A stretch of DNA of 64,000 nt from Holdemania massiliensis AP2 (GCF_000327285.1 NZ_HE998567.1:1410967-1474966); one strand, 5' to 3'. Counted from the first letter of the stretch, positions 54,636 through 63,950 are shown. Notes: generated by a model from the letters alone, not told the origin. Program-made: numbers and translations.

Positions 54636-55343
54636 TTAAAGTAACCTGCCTACATGTTTTGTCAAAGCTTCCATAAACTCTTTACGCCGATATTTGCTGA
54701 TTAATAACTGATCTTCCCCCACAAATACTGTAGATTTACGAATTTGACGTACATAATCCATATTAACTAAATAGGCGACATGGCAACGAAAAAAACGTTC
54801 ATCCAAAATCGCTTGAATATTCTGAAGAGGTTCATTGCAGCGCAGCACTTGTGTCTCTGTATGAATTTGCAAATGACGCGCCACGATCTCCACATAAAGA
54901 ATTTCATTCATTTCCAGCCAGACCTGACCACGGTCTGTTTTCATCGGAATTCGTTTCTCTTTTTGTTTCTTTTCAATCCGTCGCACGGCTTTCATTAATT
55001 TTTCCTTGAAGAGTATAGGATTAACGGGTTTCAGAATAAAATCCATTGCTTGTACAGCATAGCCTTGTATTGCATACTGCGCAAGATTCGTAATAAAGAT
55101 AATGATCAGATCTTCATCTTGTTCGCGAATTTTAGCCGCTGCCTCCATACCATCCATTTTATCCATTTGAATATCCAACAAGGCCAAGTCAAAGGAATGC
55201 GCTGGTAAGGCAGAGAAACTTTCACCATCTGTAAAAACAGCAATCTGTAAATTCAGTTGTTCTTCTTGCTGAATCTGATTGAGAATTTCTTCCATACGTT
55301 GAATCTGCGGCAGATAGTCTTCTACCAGCGCCACTCTGATCAT
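54636..55343 (-). CDS. LytTR-family response regulator
   Basis: Receiver (VEDYLPQ, phospho-acceptor in LALLDIQMDKMDG, FILKPVNP) plus a LytTR DNA-binding domain (EILYVEIVARHLQIHTETQVL; FFRCHVAYLVNMDYV). ATG at 55343 follows GGGGGAG. Promoter at 55392-55420. Confidence 0.88.
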   Translation of the reverse strand: MIRVALVEDYLPQIQRMEEILNQIQQEEQLNLQIAVFTDGESFSALPAHSFDLALLDIQMDKMDGMEAAAKIREQDEDLIIIFITNLAQYAIQGYAVQAMDFILKPVNPILFKEKLMKAVRRIEKKQKEKRIPMKTDRGQVWLEMNEILYVEIVARHLQIHTETQVLRCNEPLQNIQAILDERFFRCHVAYLVNMDYVRQIRKSTVFVGEDQLLISKYRRKEFMEALTKHVGRLL

Positions 55344-55391
55344 CACAGCTCCCCCTTAATTAATCCTTTGTGAAATCTTTACGTTATTTGT

Positions 55392-55420
55392 ATCATACCA
55401 TATTTGAAAAGACGGAACAA
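55392..55420 (-). promoter_or_regulatory. Predicted promoter of the LytTR two-component operon
   Basis: Minus strand: TTGTTC (55415-55420), 17-bp spacer, TATGAT (55392-55397) with an upstream TG. Confidence 0.6.
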
Positions 55421-55516
55421 TCATGATCAAAAAAACGCTTAAACATCATTTCGTCTACTTAGCCATTTTTTCCGACTGATTGGAAAAATAGATATCCTTT
55501 TTTCAATATCAATTCG

Positions 55517-55525
55517 TGATATAAT
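55517..55525 (+). promoter_or_regulatory. Extended -10 promoter of the HemW-like gene
   Basis: TGATATAAT, 32 bp before the start codon. Confidence 0.55.
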
Positions 55526-55557
55526 GAACGAAAAGAAAAAGAGAGGTTTTTTTATTG

Positions 55558-56640
55558 ATGAAAACGAATAAAACAATGATCATGGCGATCAATTTCCCAT
55601 TTTGTTTACAGGAAGAAAATCACGCGCATCCTTTTCAGATTTTAGGTGATTCTCAGATTAAGATGGATTATTTAGAGGCACTGAGCCGAGAACTTCACAG
55701 TACCGCTGAAGATTTTCAAGATGTTGCCTTTACAGCAGTCAAGCTTACAGGCTATCCGACAATTATGAATGCTGATAAAGTTGGAGAACTATTGCATCAA
55801 ATTCGTCAGGAATATCATTTAACAGAATTTTGTGAAGTTAGTATTGAAACATTGCCAAATACAGTTTGTGTACCTTTATTAAGCGGATTGAGTCAGGGAA
55901 AGCCGACACGTTTTCAACTGCAAATACACTCACTGCAGCCAAAAGAATTACTAACATTAAAGGTTCCATACACCTTACCTGACATTCAAAATTCAGTCTT
56001 ATTTTTAGATAAGTTCCGCGTCAATAATGTTTCATTGACCTTGGATTTAGGAATTCCAGGTCAGACCTTTGTTTCATTAAAACGCACGTTACGTTCTTGT
56101 TTAGAACTGGAACCTGATCATTTGATGCTTCGGCCCTATTTAAGTGTGCAGCAACGGGCTGATCAAAAGCTGCAGCAAAGAATGTTAAATTCAACAGATG
56201 AATATTTAAAAGAGCAGGGTTGGGTGAATTACGCACCTGGATTTTATTGCAAAAAAGAATGTCATGATCAGTTCTTAAGCCAGCTATGGACCCAGGGCGA
56301 AGTAGTCGGTTTTGGTCTGGATGCTTATTCGTGTTTTGATGGTTATCAATATCGAAATACACGTGATTTAGCATCTTATATTTCAGGGGCTGATGATTGT
56401 CAGCAATTAATTGAAAATCCACAGGCTTTATCGTCAGAAGAAAAACAGCTTCGGCAATTACGCGGACAATTATTACTTGATCAGCAGCCAGCTGCTGAAG
56501 GATACGCCGAGAGCGTTCAAAAGGAAATCAATTCATTTATCAAACAAGGATATATTGAAGAACTAGATGGTAAATTAAGCTTAACTAAGGATGGTAAAGG
56601 TGCTTTCTGGATCAGCTTATCAAATGAAGCTTATTACTGA
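55558..56640 (+). CDS. HemW-like protein lacking the radical-SAM cysteines
   Basis: A 360-residue protein that matches HemW (heme chaperone, coproporphyrinogen-III-oxidase-like) along its length: INFPFC at the start, YLEALSRELH, GYPTIMNADKVGELL in place of GGGTPT, CEVSIETLPN, GFGLDAYSCFDGYQYRNTRDLASYI and a C-terminal winged helix. But the CxxxCxxC cluster motif is not there: only the first Cys remains (PFCLQEENHA). So it should not bind the [4Fe-4S] cluster needed for radical SAM chemistry. The frame is intact with a ribosome site, so it is a kept paralogue rather than a fresh pseudogene. Alone on the plus strand. Confidence 0.75.
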   Translation: MKTNKTMIMAINFPFCLQEENHAHPFQILGDSQIKMDYLEALSRELHSTAEDFQDVAFTAVKLTGYPTIMNADKVGELLHQIRQEYHLTEFCEVSIETLPNTVCVPLLSGLSQGKPTRFQLQIHSLQPKELLTLKVPYTLPDIQNSVLFLDKFRVNNVSLTLDLGIPGQTFVSLKRTLRSCLELEPDHLMLRPYLSVQQRADQKLQQRMLNSTDEYLKEQGWVNYAPGFYCKKECHDQFLSQLWTQGEVVGFGLDAYSCFDGYQYRNTRDLASYISGADDCQQLIENPQALSSEEKQLRQLRGQLLLDQQPAAEGYAESVQKEINSFIKQGYIEELDGKLSLTKDGKGAFWISLSNEAYY

Positions 56641-56707
56641 TTAATGAATAAGTAATGTGTAGGATAATTACGACTTAATTAATTACGGGAAATTTTAAAT
56701 AATAATC

Positions 56708-56856
56708 GGTGCGAACCTGAGGTAAACATAGAATCCTTGGGAGGTTCGCACCAGAAACATGTGAAAAATGAAGATAATATTGCAAGTAACAGAATTATTC
56801 GCTATGATAATAATAAGTTAAGAATCATATGAACCTCTTTTAGTTTCTTATTTGCG
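56708..56856 (+). promoter_or_regulatory. CRISPR leader 4, with boundary inverted repeat and promoter
   Basis: Inverted repeat GGTGCGAACCT (56708-56718) and AGGTTCGCACC (56742-56752), then a 104-nt core. Promoter: TTGCAA (56780-56785), 17-bp spacer, TATGAT (56803-56808). AAGAATCATAT and TTTCTTATT are present too. Confidence 0.8.
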
Positions 56857-57890
56857 GTCGCATCGCTCATGCGGTGCGTGGATTGAAATCCTTTTCTTTT
56901 TTGCCATAACTAGCGCTCCTCTCGTCGCATCGCTCATGCGGTGCGTGGATTGAAATTGTTCGGCCTCCTTGTATAATAGAGGCATAGTAGTCGCATCGCT
57001 CATGCGGTGCGTGGATTGAAATTTAAGCAGCCCGATCAATTTATCATCGACATCAGTCGCATCGCTCATGCGGTGCGTGGATTGAAATATAACCCCTGAC
57101 GTTAATGCGCCTAAAAATGCAGTCGCATCGCTCATGCGGTGCGTGGATTGAAATCTGTGCGTTCAGGATGTTACGCATCGAAGTCCGCGTCGCATCGCTC
57201 ATGCGGTGCGTGGATTGAAATCATGTCTGACATATTCAGTCAACTCGTCCGTACGTCGCATCGCTCATGCGGTGCGTGGATTGAAATTTGATCCAGGTCT
57301 TTGAATACGTCTTTTGAGCGCTGTCGCATCGCTCATGCGGTGCGTGGATTGAAATATACGAGCCACACCGTCCCATTCCAACAGTTCAGTCGCATCGCTC
57401 ATGCGGTGCGTGGATTGAAATCCCTCCAAGATTCCCCACATGCTTTCAATCTCGGTCGCATCGCTCATGCGGTGCGTGGATTGAAATTGTTTTCGATGGC
57501 CTGACGCTTTTTGCCCATGTCGTCGCATCGCTCATGCGGTGCGTGGATTGAAATGTCGTTCAGGACGCCGGCGTACTCCCGCAAGGCCCGTCGCATCGCT
57601 CATGCGGTGCGTGGATTGAAATGTTTCCACGTCCACAACGATTGGCGCCTTACCTCGTCGCATCGCTCATGCGGTGCGTGGATTGAAATATGAAGACACT
57701 TCGCTGCACAGCGAGCGAAGATTGTCGCATCGCTCATGCGGTGCGTGGATTGAAATCGGCAACTTTTCGAGCGGATGAAAGGTGAGAAAAGTCGCATCGC
57801 TCATGCGGTGCGTGGATTGAAATATTATCCTGATCCAGTGATATCTCATACAGTCTTGTCGCATCGCTCACACGGCTCCAGTGAATATTA
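56857..57890 (+). CRISPR. CRISPR array 4 (type I-C repeats, next to the transposon end)
   Basis: Fifteen intact 33-bp repeats plus a decayed one at 57858. Starts: 56857, 56924, 56990, 57056, 57122, 57189, 57255, 57323, 57389, 57455, 57522, 57590, 57657, 57724, 57791. The repeat starts GTCGCATCGCTCATGCGG and ends TGCGTGGATTGAAAT, one base from arrays 1 and 3. Spacers are 33-35 nt. The last repeat keeps only GTCGCATCGCTCA before diverging. Transcription runs rightwards, towards the Tn916-like element. Confidence 0.97.
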
Positions 57891-58217
57891 ATTCAATTTT
57901 CGGCAAAAAAAGCTAAAAAAGAACCTTAAAAAACAAGGTTTAAAACAATTTTTCGATTGACCAATCAATACCGTAAATTGAAAATTAGATATTAAAAATC
58001 AAATTGCTGATCTATGATCGTAATCACCTAATAATTTTAATACAAACAAAGTATAAATTTCTAATTATCTTTTTATATTTTCTTAAATGCTCGTAAAGCC
58101 TTATTCTATGTGCTTTCGAGTATTTTTACTGTAGGAAGATACTTCACGTTTCTTTGCATATTTCCTCATGTCTTAGCTGTCAGAAGTGGTAAATAAGTAG
58201 TAAATTCATTTGTACTA
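57891..58217. other. Array 4 / transposon junction region
   Basis: AT-rich, no gene. A weak hairpin (AACCTT paired with AAGGTT, 57922-57940) may end the array transcript. Towards int are two tandem 11-bp units (AAGTGGTAAAT 58184-58194, AAGTAGTAAAT 58195-58205), resembling the arm-type Int sites of Tn916. The exact element end lies somewhere between 57891 and about 58150; I cannot place it. Confidence 0.55.
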
Positions 58218-59435
58218 CTAAGCAACAAGACGCTCCTGTTGCTTCTCTTTATTCAAGCGTTTCATCTCTGACATTGCGGAATCAAATGTTGCGTGTGCGT
58301 AATAGTTCAGCGTCATGGCTATATTTGCATGCCCCATAATGTATTGTAATGCTTTTGGGTTCATTCCTGCATTTGCATAGTTGGTACAGAATGTATGTCG
58401 CAAACTATGTGGAGTGATGTGTGGTAACTTATCATCATTATACTTGTTGTATTTCTTAACAAGACCTTTCATCATACCATTATAGTCACTCGCCACTTTT
58501 GGATAGTTCTTTCTATTAAGAAAGAGGAAATCACTATATCCATCAATCTCAACACGCTTATCATTCTTTCGATTCGCTAACACTCGCTTAAATGCTTGAT
58601 AGGCTTCTTCAACCATAGGAACTTGACGTTCACCACTTTTGGTCTTTGGTGTTTCAATGTAGTACCCAATTTCAGTATCTCTCAATAGCTGATGGTCTAT
58701 ATTGACAAGACGATTCTCAAAATCTAAATCTGGAAGTGTCAAACCACCAAACTCTGAAATACGAAGACCTGTTTTTAAGAGTATCAGAATTTCATCATAA
58801 TTTTTGCTGTAGGTTTTATCAGCTTTCGCAAAGGCTAACAGTTTTTCTTCCTGTTCTCCTGTTAGTACGGTCTTAGGGACAGTATCATCATCAAGAACTG
58901 CATTCAGTTGAAAGTCAAATGGATTCTTCCGAACACAATCATCTTGTATCGCAATGTAGAATGAAGCCTTTAAAGAACGTTTATAGTTATTGATGGTTTG
59001 ATAGGCATAACCATTTTCACTCATTCTAATCGCCCATTCTTTAGCGTCTGATGGTTTAATACTATCAATACTTCTTGCACCTAACTTGTCTTTCTTCAAA
59101 ATATCCATAAGATATTTGCGTCCAGTTTCAGTATTTTTTCTAACCTTTGGTCTTTGAGCGTTCTGTTTTGCGTAAAGCTGGCAGAGTGTCATTTTCTTTC
59201 CTACAACATCAATACCATCATGAATGTCTTTCTGTAACTCTGCGATTTTCTCCCTAAGTGAGATACAATCACGCTTTCCTGCTGGTACTCTGTCTGTAGC
59301 CACAAGTTTCCACGAGTAAACAAATTGCGGTTCTCCAAATGAATCTGTATATTTGTATAAGTATCTTCCGTCTTTTCGTTGGCTCTCTCCAGTCTTTAAA
59401 ATTCGACCTTTATTGTCACGTCTTTTTTCTGACAT
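58218..59435 (-). CDS. int: Tn916-type tyrosine integrase
   Basis: A 405-residue integrase, the exact length of Tn916 Int. The N-terminal arm-binding domain (SEKRRDNKGRIL) is followed by a core domain with catalytic residues in LKTGLRISEFGGL (Arg), HSLRHTF (His, Arg) and LNYYAHATF (Tyr379). It cuts and joins element ends during excision and insertion. No truncation. Confidence 0.97.
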   Translation of the reverse strand: MSEKRRDNKGRILKTGESQRKDGRYLYKYTDSFGEPQFVYSWKLVATDRVPAGKRDCISLREKIAELQKDIHDGIDVVGKKMTLCQLYAKQNAQRPKVRKNTETGRKYLMDILKKDKLGARSIDSIKPSDAKEWAIRMSENGYAYQTINNYKRSLKASFYIAIQDDCVRKNPFDFQLNAVLDDDTVPKTVLTGEQEEKLLAFAKADKTYSKNYDEILILLKTGLRISEFGGLTLPDLDFENRLVNIDHQLLRDTEIGYYIETPKTKSGERQVPMVEEAYQAFKRVLANRKNDKRVEIDGYSDFLFLNRKNYPKVASDYNGMMKGLVKKYNKYNDDKLPHITPHSLRHTFCTNYANAGMNPKALQYIMGHANIAMTLNYYAHATFDSAMSEMKRLNKEKQQERLVA

Positions 59436-59516
59436 GGCATTTGCTCCTTTCCATTATGGAAAGAGCCCTGATACGACTTAATACTATTTTATCATATACA
59501 AGACCCTTTGGCTACG

Positions 59517-59720
59517 CTAGATTGCGTTCAATGTATCTATAATTTTTTCAAATTGTTTTCGTTTAACCTGAATACGATTGCCATTCATAATCAGCCAGTT
59601 TGCATTTTTATTTTCTTCTGCCAAACGACGCAGCTTGTTTTCGCCAATACGAAAATATTTTGACGCTTCTTCAATAGTTAGGGTATAACGCTCCCAAATC
59701 GGAATGTCAGTCTGCTTCAT
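59517..59720 (-). CDS. xis: Tn916-type excisionase
   Basis: A 67-residue winged-helix DNA-bending protein ([24 protein letters not shown]) that directs Int towards excision. Same strand as int, 81 bp before it. AGGAGGA precedes the ATG. Confidence 0.95.
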   Translation of the reverse strand: MKQTDIPIWERYTLTIEEASKYFRIGENKLRRLAEENKNANWLIMNGNRIQVKRKQFEKIIDTLNAI

Positions 59721-60176
59721 AAAATCCTCCTTTCCAAATCACTTATTGGATTTCATAAAAGTTGTTTTACAAGCAATCGAACAGCTCTAGCAAAGCTCAC
59801 GGGAGTTCCACCCCTGCATGGTTCTCATGTAGCCATACTCATTGCCTGCGACGCTTTTAACGCTCGGACTATTGACTGTATGGGAGTATCATTATCACGA
59901 TAAGAAAGTCGTCGCTGGCAATCCTGCTAAAGATTGTTTTTCGGAACACTAACTGAAACGCTCGCTATCTTTAGAAGATAGGTCATGGCGGTTAGCTCCG
60001 TTGGCTCTTTTCTTATCGAAACGTATTCAATTACTTTTATTCAGTTTTCAAAGAACAATGGCTCGTTAGCCTATCAAAACACATTGAAAGCTCAATATGC
60101 TTTGATGGAATAACAAACCTCCCTGTTCGGGAAGCGTGGAATAGTATGGCACGCTTCCACGAAAAGAGAGAGGTTA
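59721..60176. other. Tn916 spacer region between xis and orf8
   Basis: No frame I trust. It has an inverted repeat GGAAGCGTG / CACGCTTCC (60130-60158) and a distant pair CGATAAGAAA (59897-59906) / TTTCTTATCG (60009-60018). Confidence 0.5.
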
Positions 60177-60407
60177 TTACTTAATTTCAAATGACAGAAT
60201 CTTTGTAATCAGTCTGGTTTCCATTCTTCCACGTAAGACTTCATCAACGACCATACTTTGATTGCCATATTCATCTTTCATAAGTCGTAGGGAACGTTTC
60301 GTTATGTACCCTCTGTAATGATGTAGAATCTGGTTAATCGCTTCTGTATCGCCATCTGTTGCCTTTACAATGAGAGGAAAGGGAATCATAGGATATTGTG
60401 TTTTCAT
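60177..60407 (-). CDS. orf8: Tn916 Orf8-like helix-turn-helix protein
   Basis: A 76-residue basic protein (ATDGDTEAINQILHHYRGYITKRS). In Tn916 orf7 and orf8 are needed for high transcription of the xis-int side. Overlaps orf7 by 4 bp. Confidence 0.92.
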   Translation of the reverse strand: MKTQYPMIPFPLIVKATDGDTEAINQILHHYRGYITKRSLRLMKDEYGNQSMVVDEVLRGRMETRLITKILSFEIK

Positions 60408-60826
60408 TCTTCAAATTCCTCCATAAACTTTTTGATTAAGGCTAGTCCACTGGTTCTATGCCGATAGACAGTAGAACGGTTCAATTTCAACAGGTCTGCA
60501 ATTTCTGAATCGCTCATGTCCATAAAGTAAAACAGCAGTAGAATTTCACGTTTCTTGTCTGGCAACTCACGTAATGCTTCACTCAATAAATCATTTTCAA
60601 CACCAACTGATATTCCATTGAGTGTAAAAATCTGAAAGTCAGTTGAATAGTTATCTGTTGTCGCAAACTGGCTAACAAGATAATCGCCAACATCAGAAAA
60701 GGACACTTCACGCTTTGCGATCCTTGAAAGATAAAGCAGATAATTCTTTCGCTCGTCTTCCATAGCACGTTTACAGATATAGTCAAACTGATTTTCTATT
60801 GTGGTCTGAAAAAAAGATGGTTTCAT
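60404..60826 (-). CDS. orf7: Tn916 Orf7-like sigma-70 family factor
   Basis: A 140-residue sigma-like protein. The C-terminal region 4 is clear (LRELPDKKREILLLFYFMDMS, then EIADLLKLNRSTVYRHR). It turns on the excision genes. ATG at 60826 is chosen: GGGGG lies 8 bp upstream; a GTG at 60835 overlaps that site. Confidence 0.92.
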   Translation of the reverse strand: MKPSFFQTTIENQFDYICKRAMEDERKNYLLYLSRIAKREVSFSDVGDYLVSQFATTDNYSTDFQIFTLNGISVGVENDLLSEALRELPDKKREILLLFYFMDMSDSEIADLLKLNRSTVYRHRTSGLALIKKFMEEFEE

Positions 60827-61330
60827 GTTTCTCACCCCCTTTCTGTCTAGGAAAGGAAGTGAGCCTTGCTCTTTTATCTCCTTTCACTCTTAGTCCCAAT
60901 GTGAAAGGGGGATTTGTTGCATTACTGATGAATAAACTTTGTAAAAAAGTTCTGAATAACCAAAAAAGCACACAAACAGATTGATTTCTCTGTTTACATG
61001 CTTTTATTTTTCTATCTATATGATTTATAAAACCACATTGGTGGACGTACTTATCTATTGCAGATAGACGACTTTTTTTGATAAATACTCAATGTGGGGA
61101 ACTTGATTGTATGTGATATACTTCATGGCGACTTTGACCTCCAACAAACCGCCATTTGGAAGTAAGATACAATATTTTAACAGCATAAATAGCACTACCA
61201 TATAACGGTTTTTTTTATTGGCGTTTAGTAGTGCTTTTTATTAAATATGAACCTATAAACTATATAACATGTTTTTCTATACCTGTTTCTAATTCAATAG
61301 GAACAGTAAAATGTATAGAGGTGGTCTACT
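60827..61330. other. Tn916 control region between orf7 and orf9
   Basis: Divergent promoter region without genes. It holds CTTTCAC / GTGAAAG (60881-60907), a hairpin AAACAGA / TCTGTTT (60973-60994) inside AAAAGCA / TGCTTTT, and AGCACTAC / GTAGTGCT (61191-61235) followed by TTTT. Confidence 0.6.
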
Positions 61331-61684
61331 ATGCGTAAAAAAGAAGATAAATATGATTTTAGAGCCTTTGGTTTAGCCATTAAAGAAGCTCGATTGAAAC
61401 GAGGTTTAACTCGTGAACAAGTGGGAGCATTGATTGAAATTGACCCACGTTACTTAACTAATATTGAAAATAAGGGGCAACACCCCAGCATACAAGTTCT
61501 TTATGACCTTGTATCGTTACTTCATGTTTCCGTTGATGAATTTTTCTTACCTGCTAATAACTTGGTAAAAAGCACCCGACGATTACAGATAGAGAAATAC
61601 ATGGATAGCTTTACAGACAAAGAACTATCCTTAATGGAATCTTTAGCCAGCGGTATCAACGAAGCAAGAAACATCGAAGACTAA
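61331..61684 (+). CDS. orf9: Tn916 Orf9-like XRE-family repressor
   Basis: A 117-residue regulator with an XRE helix-turn-helix ([21 protein letters not shown], then [13 protein letters not shown]). In Tn916 it is thought to repress orf7. It is the only plus-strand gene of the visible element. AGAGGTGG precedes the ATG. Confidence 0.94.
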   Translation: MRKKEDKYDFRAFGLAIKEARLKRGLTREQVGALIEIDPRYLTNIENKGQHPSIQVLYDLVSLLHVSVDEFFLPANNLVKSTRRLQIEKYMDSFTDKELSLMESLASGINEARNIED

Positions 61685-61709
61685 TTAAAAGAATCCATAC
61701 ATAACGGAA

Positions 61710-61754
61710 AGAGCCGATAAAATGAGATTGTATTAATCTCATTTTATCGGCTCT
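61710..61754. terminator. Perfect bidirectional hairpin between orf9 and orf6
   Basis: A 20-bp perfect stem (61710-61729 with 61735-61754) and a 5-nt loop. It overlaps the end of the orf6 frame. It lacks a long T tract but its size makes it a good transcription stop for both strands. Confidence 0.65.
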
Positions 61755-61939
61755 GCGTCTTTGCGTCTGGCTCTGTAATCACAGTTACTTTGAACTGCTT
61801 TATTTCAATTAAATTTTCTTGTCTGCATTTCGGACAATAGAGGGGGAATTTTTTTTAATTCAGTATCTTCCCTTATCTTTAATCGTGTTTTATTTCCACA
61901 TACAGGACACAATATCCACTTGTAGTTTATAATAACTAT
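61744..61939 (-). pseudogene. Frameshifted Tn916 orf6 (Cys-rich KTR-domain protein)
   Basis: A two-CxxC zinc-ribbon protein is readable in two frames: WILCPVCGNKTRLKIRED first, then YCPKCRQENLIEIKQFKV after a switch at the eight-T run 61849-61856. Seven T would restore one frame ending DAKTQSR. As written, the first frame stops at 61805. The start codon is also unclear (ATA or GTT after GGAGGAG). Confidence 0.75.
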
Positions 61940-62030
61940 CTCCTCCTTTACACTTTAATTCAAATCTTTATTAAAGAATATTTCATCTTATTTAACAAGA
62001 AACCATATTTATATAACAACATAAAATACA

Positions 62031-63950
62031 CTAAGTTATTTTATTGAACATATATCGTACTTTATCTATCCGACTATTTGGACGACGGGGCTGGCAAACA
62101 GGTTCACCGGTAGTAACATGGTACCCTTTTAACTCTGTTAAACAAACACTACGTCCATTTGTAAAGAAAGTTAAATCACTACGATATTCTTGAATACACC
62201 GAGCAGGGATTTCTCCACTAAGAATGACCTCATTATTTTTCAATTGAGTGTCTACGATGTTCGCACAATATTTAGGAGCATCGTTGTATGCTCGTGAAAG
62301 ATATTCCTGTGGCGCATAAATTTTAAAACTAAGATATGGCTCTAACAATTCTGTTCCAGCTTTTTTTAAGACTTGTTCCAATACAATAGGAGCAAGCATC
62401 CGAAAATCTGCTGGGGTACTAACAGGGCTATAGTATAAGCCATACTTAAAACAGATTTTACAGTCCGTCACATTCCAACCATACAATCCTTGTTCACAGC
62501 CATAGCGTATCCCCTCCATAACTGCATTTTGAAACGATTGATTTAAGTATCCAAGAGAAACCGAGCTCTCATACTGTACTCCGCTCCCTAATGGAAGCGG
62601 TGCTACAGATAGACCAATGGAAGCCCAGAAAGGATTCGGTGGAACTTCGATGTGAATGGTATACTCTGCTTTTTTTAACGGTCTTTCCATATAAATGACT
62701 GTAGGCTCTTTTATTTCTATCTCCACATGATACTTTTCTTGCAGCAGAGCACAAGTCACTTCCATTTGTACTTTCCCTAAGAAAGAAAGTATGATTTCAT
62801 GTGTCGCAGAATCCACATAATATCGCAGAAGCGGGTCACTGTCGGAGATTTCTAAAAGTGCATCAAGTAACATTTCCCTTTGTTGAGGTTTGCTCGGTTC
62901 AACAGTCGTTTGCAGCAGAGGGAGGGGATTTTCAATTCTCTCTCTCTGTGGCAATAGCTTTGTATCTCCAAGAACACTATTTAACTTCAAAAACTCATTC
63001 TGCAAAATAACAATTTCCCCGGAATAAGCCTTATCAATTTTACATAATTCACCATTTATTGAAGTATACATTTCTGTAATTTTTATTTTTTCCTTTTCCG
63101 ATATTCTAACCGAATCTCGCAAATGCAGTACGCCACTATAAAGACGTATATATGCAAGACGCTGTCTTTTTTCCGAATACTCAATTTTGAAAACTTTTCC
63201 GCAAAGTTCAGACTGACCTCGATGTGTTGATGAATAAAATTTATTCGTAATCACTTCTATAAGGTTATCAATCCCTATATTGTTTTTTGCACTTCCGTGA
63301 TAAACAGGGAACAGGGAACAATTATGAAATCTTATGCTTTCCTCTTGTTCGAGTTCTAATGCTTCCAATAATTTCCCAGACGTATATTTCTCCAAAAGGT
63401 AATCATTTCCTTCTATTACCATATCCCATTGTTCAGATTCGGTAAAGTTCATTACACGCATATTAGGATGCAGTTCTACCTTCTGTTTGATTACAATTTC
63501 CGCAGAAAGTTTCTCTTTAATATCCTGATAAACCGTTGATAAATCAATTCCATTTTGGTCAATCTTATTGATAAAAAAGATTGTGGGAATACCTATTTTC
63601 CTAAGTGCATGAAACAATATACGAGTTTGTGCTTGTACGCCATCTTTTGCAGAAATCAGTAGAATTGCCCCATCTAATACTGATAATGAACGATATACTT
63701 CTGCTAAAAAATCCATATGTCCTGGCGTGTCTATGATGTTCATCTTAGTATTTTTCCACTGAAAAGAGGTTATCGCCGTCTGAATTGTAATTCCTCTCTG
63801 ACGTTCTAAAAGCGTATTATCCGTTTTCGTTGTACCTCTGTCCACGCTTCCTAATTCTGTAATCGCTCCACTGTTATATAATAAGCTTTCTGTTAAGGTA
63901 GTTTTTCCCGCATCAACATGAGCTAAAACTCCAATATTAATAATTTTCAT
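62031..63950 (-). CDS. tet(M): Tet(M) tetracycline-resistance ribosomal protection protein
   Basis: A 639-residue GTPase of the EF-G type. G1 is AHVDAGKT, switch region [13 protein letters not shown]3 DTPGHMDF, G4 FINKIDQ. It displaces tetracycline from the ribosome. The length and C-terminus ([19 protein letters not shown]) are those of Tet(M). The ATG at 63950 has GGAGGAAAATCAC upstream; an in-frame codon 15 bases earlier is in the ribosome site. An attenuation-type leader is expected past the window edge. Confidence 0.97.
   Translation of the reverse strand: MKIINIGVLAHVDAGKTTLTESLLYNSGAITELGSVDRGTTKTDNTLLERQRGITIQTAITSFQWKNTKMNIIDTPGHMDFLAEVYRSLSVLDGAILLISAKDGVQAQTRILFHALRKIGIPTIFFINKIDQNGIDLSTVYQDIKEKLSAEIVIKQKVELHPNMRVMNFTESEQWDMVIEGNDYLLEKYTSGKLLEALELEQEESIRFHNCSLFPVYHGSAKNNIGIDNLIEVITNKFYSSTHRGQSELCGKVFKIEYSEKRQRLAYIRLYSGVLHLRDSVRISEKEKIKITEMYTSINGELCKIDKAYSGEIVILQNEFLKLNSVLGDTKLLPQRERIENPLPLLQTTVEPSKPQQREMLLDALLEISDSDPLLRYYVDSATHEIILSFLGKVQMEVTCALLQEKYHVEIEIKEPTVIYMERPLKKAEYTIHIEVPPNPFWASIGLSVAPLPLGSGVQYESSVSLGYLNQSFQNAVMEGIRYGCEQGLYGWNVTDCKICFKYGLYYSPVSTPADFRMLAPIVLEQVLKKAGTELLEPYLSFKIYAPQEYLSRAYNDAPKYCANIVDTQLKNNEVILSGEIPARCIQEYRSDLTFFTNGRSVCLTELKGYHVTTGEPVCQPRRPNSRIDKVRYMFNKIT

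Noticed and set aside
53303..55343. Agr-type quorum-sensing locus
   Set aside because: Kinase and regulator fit, but there is no AgrB protease or AgrD peptide gene in the neighbourhood.
56857..57864. Frames inside array 4 with FQSTHRMSDAT and RIAHAVRGLK units
   Set aside because: Same reason: both strands of the repeat stay open by chance.
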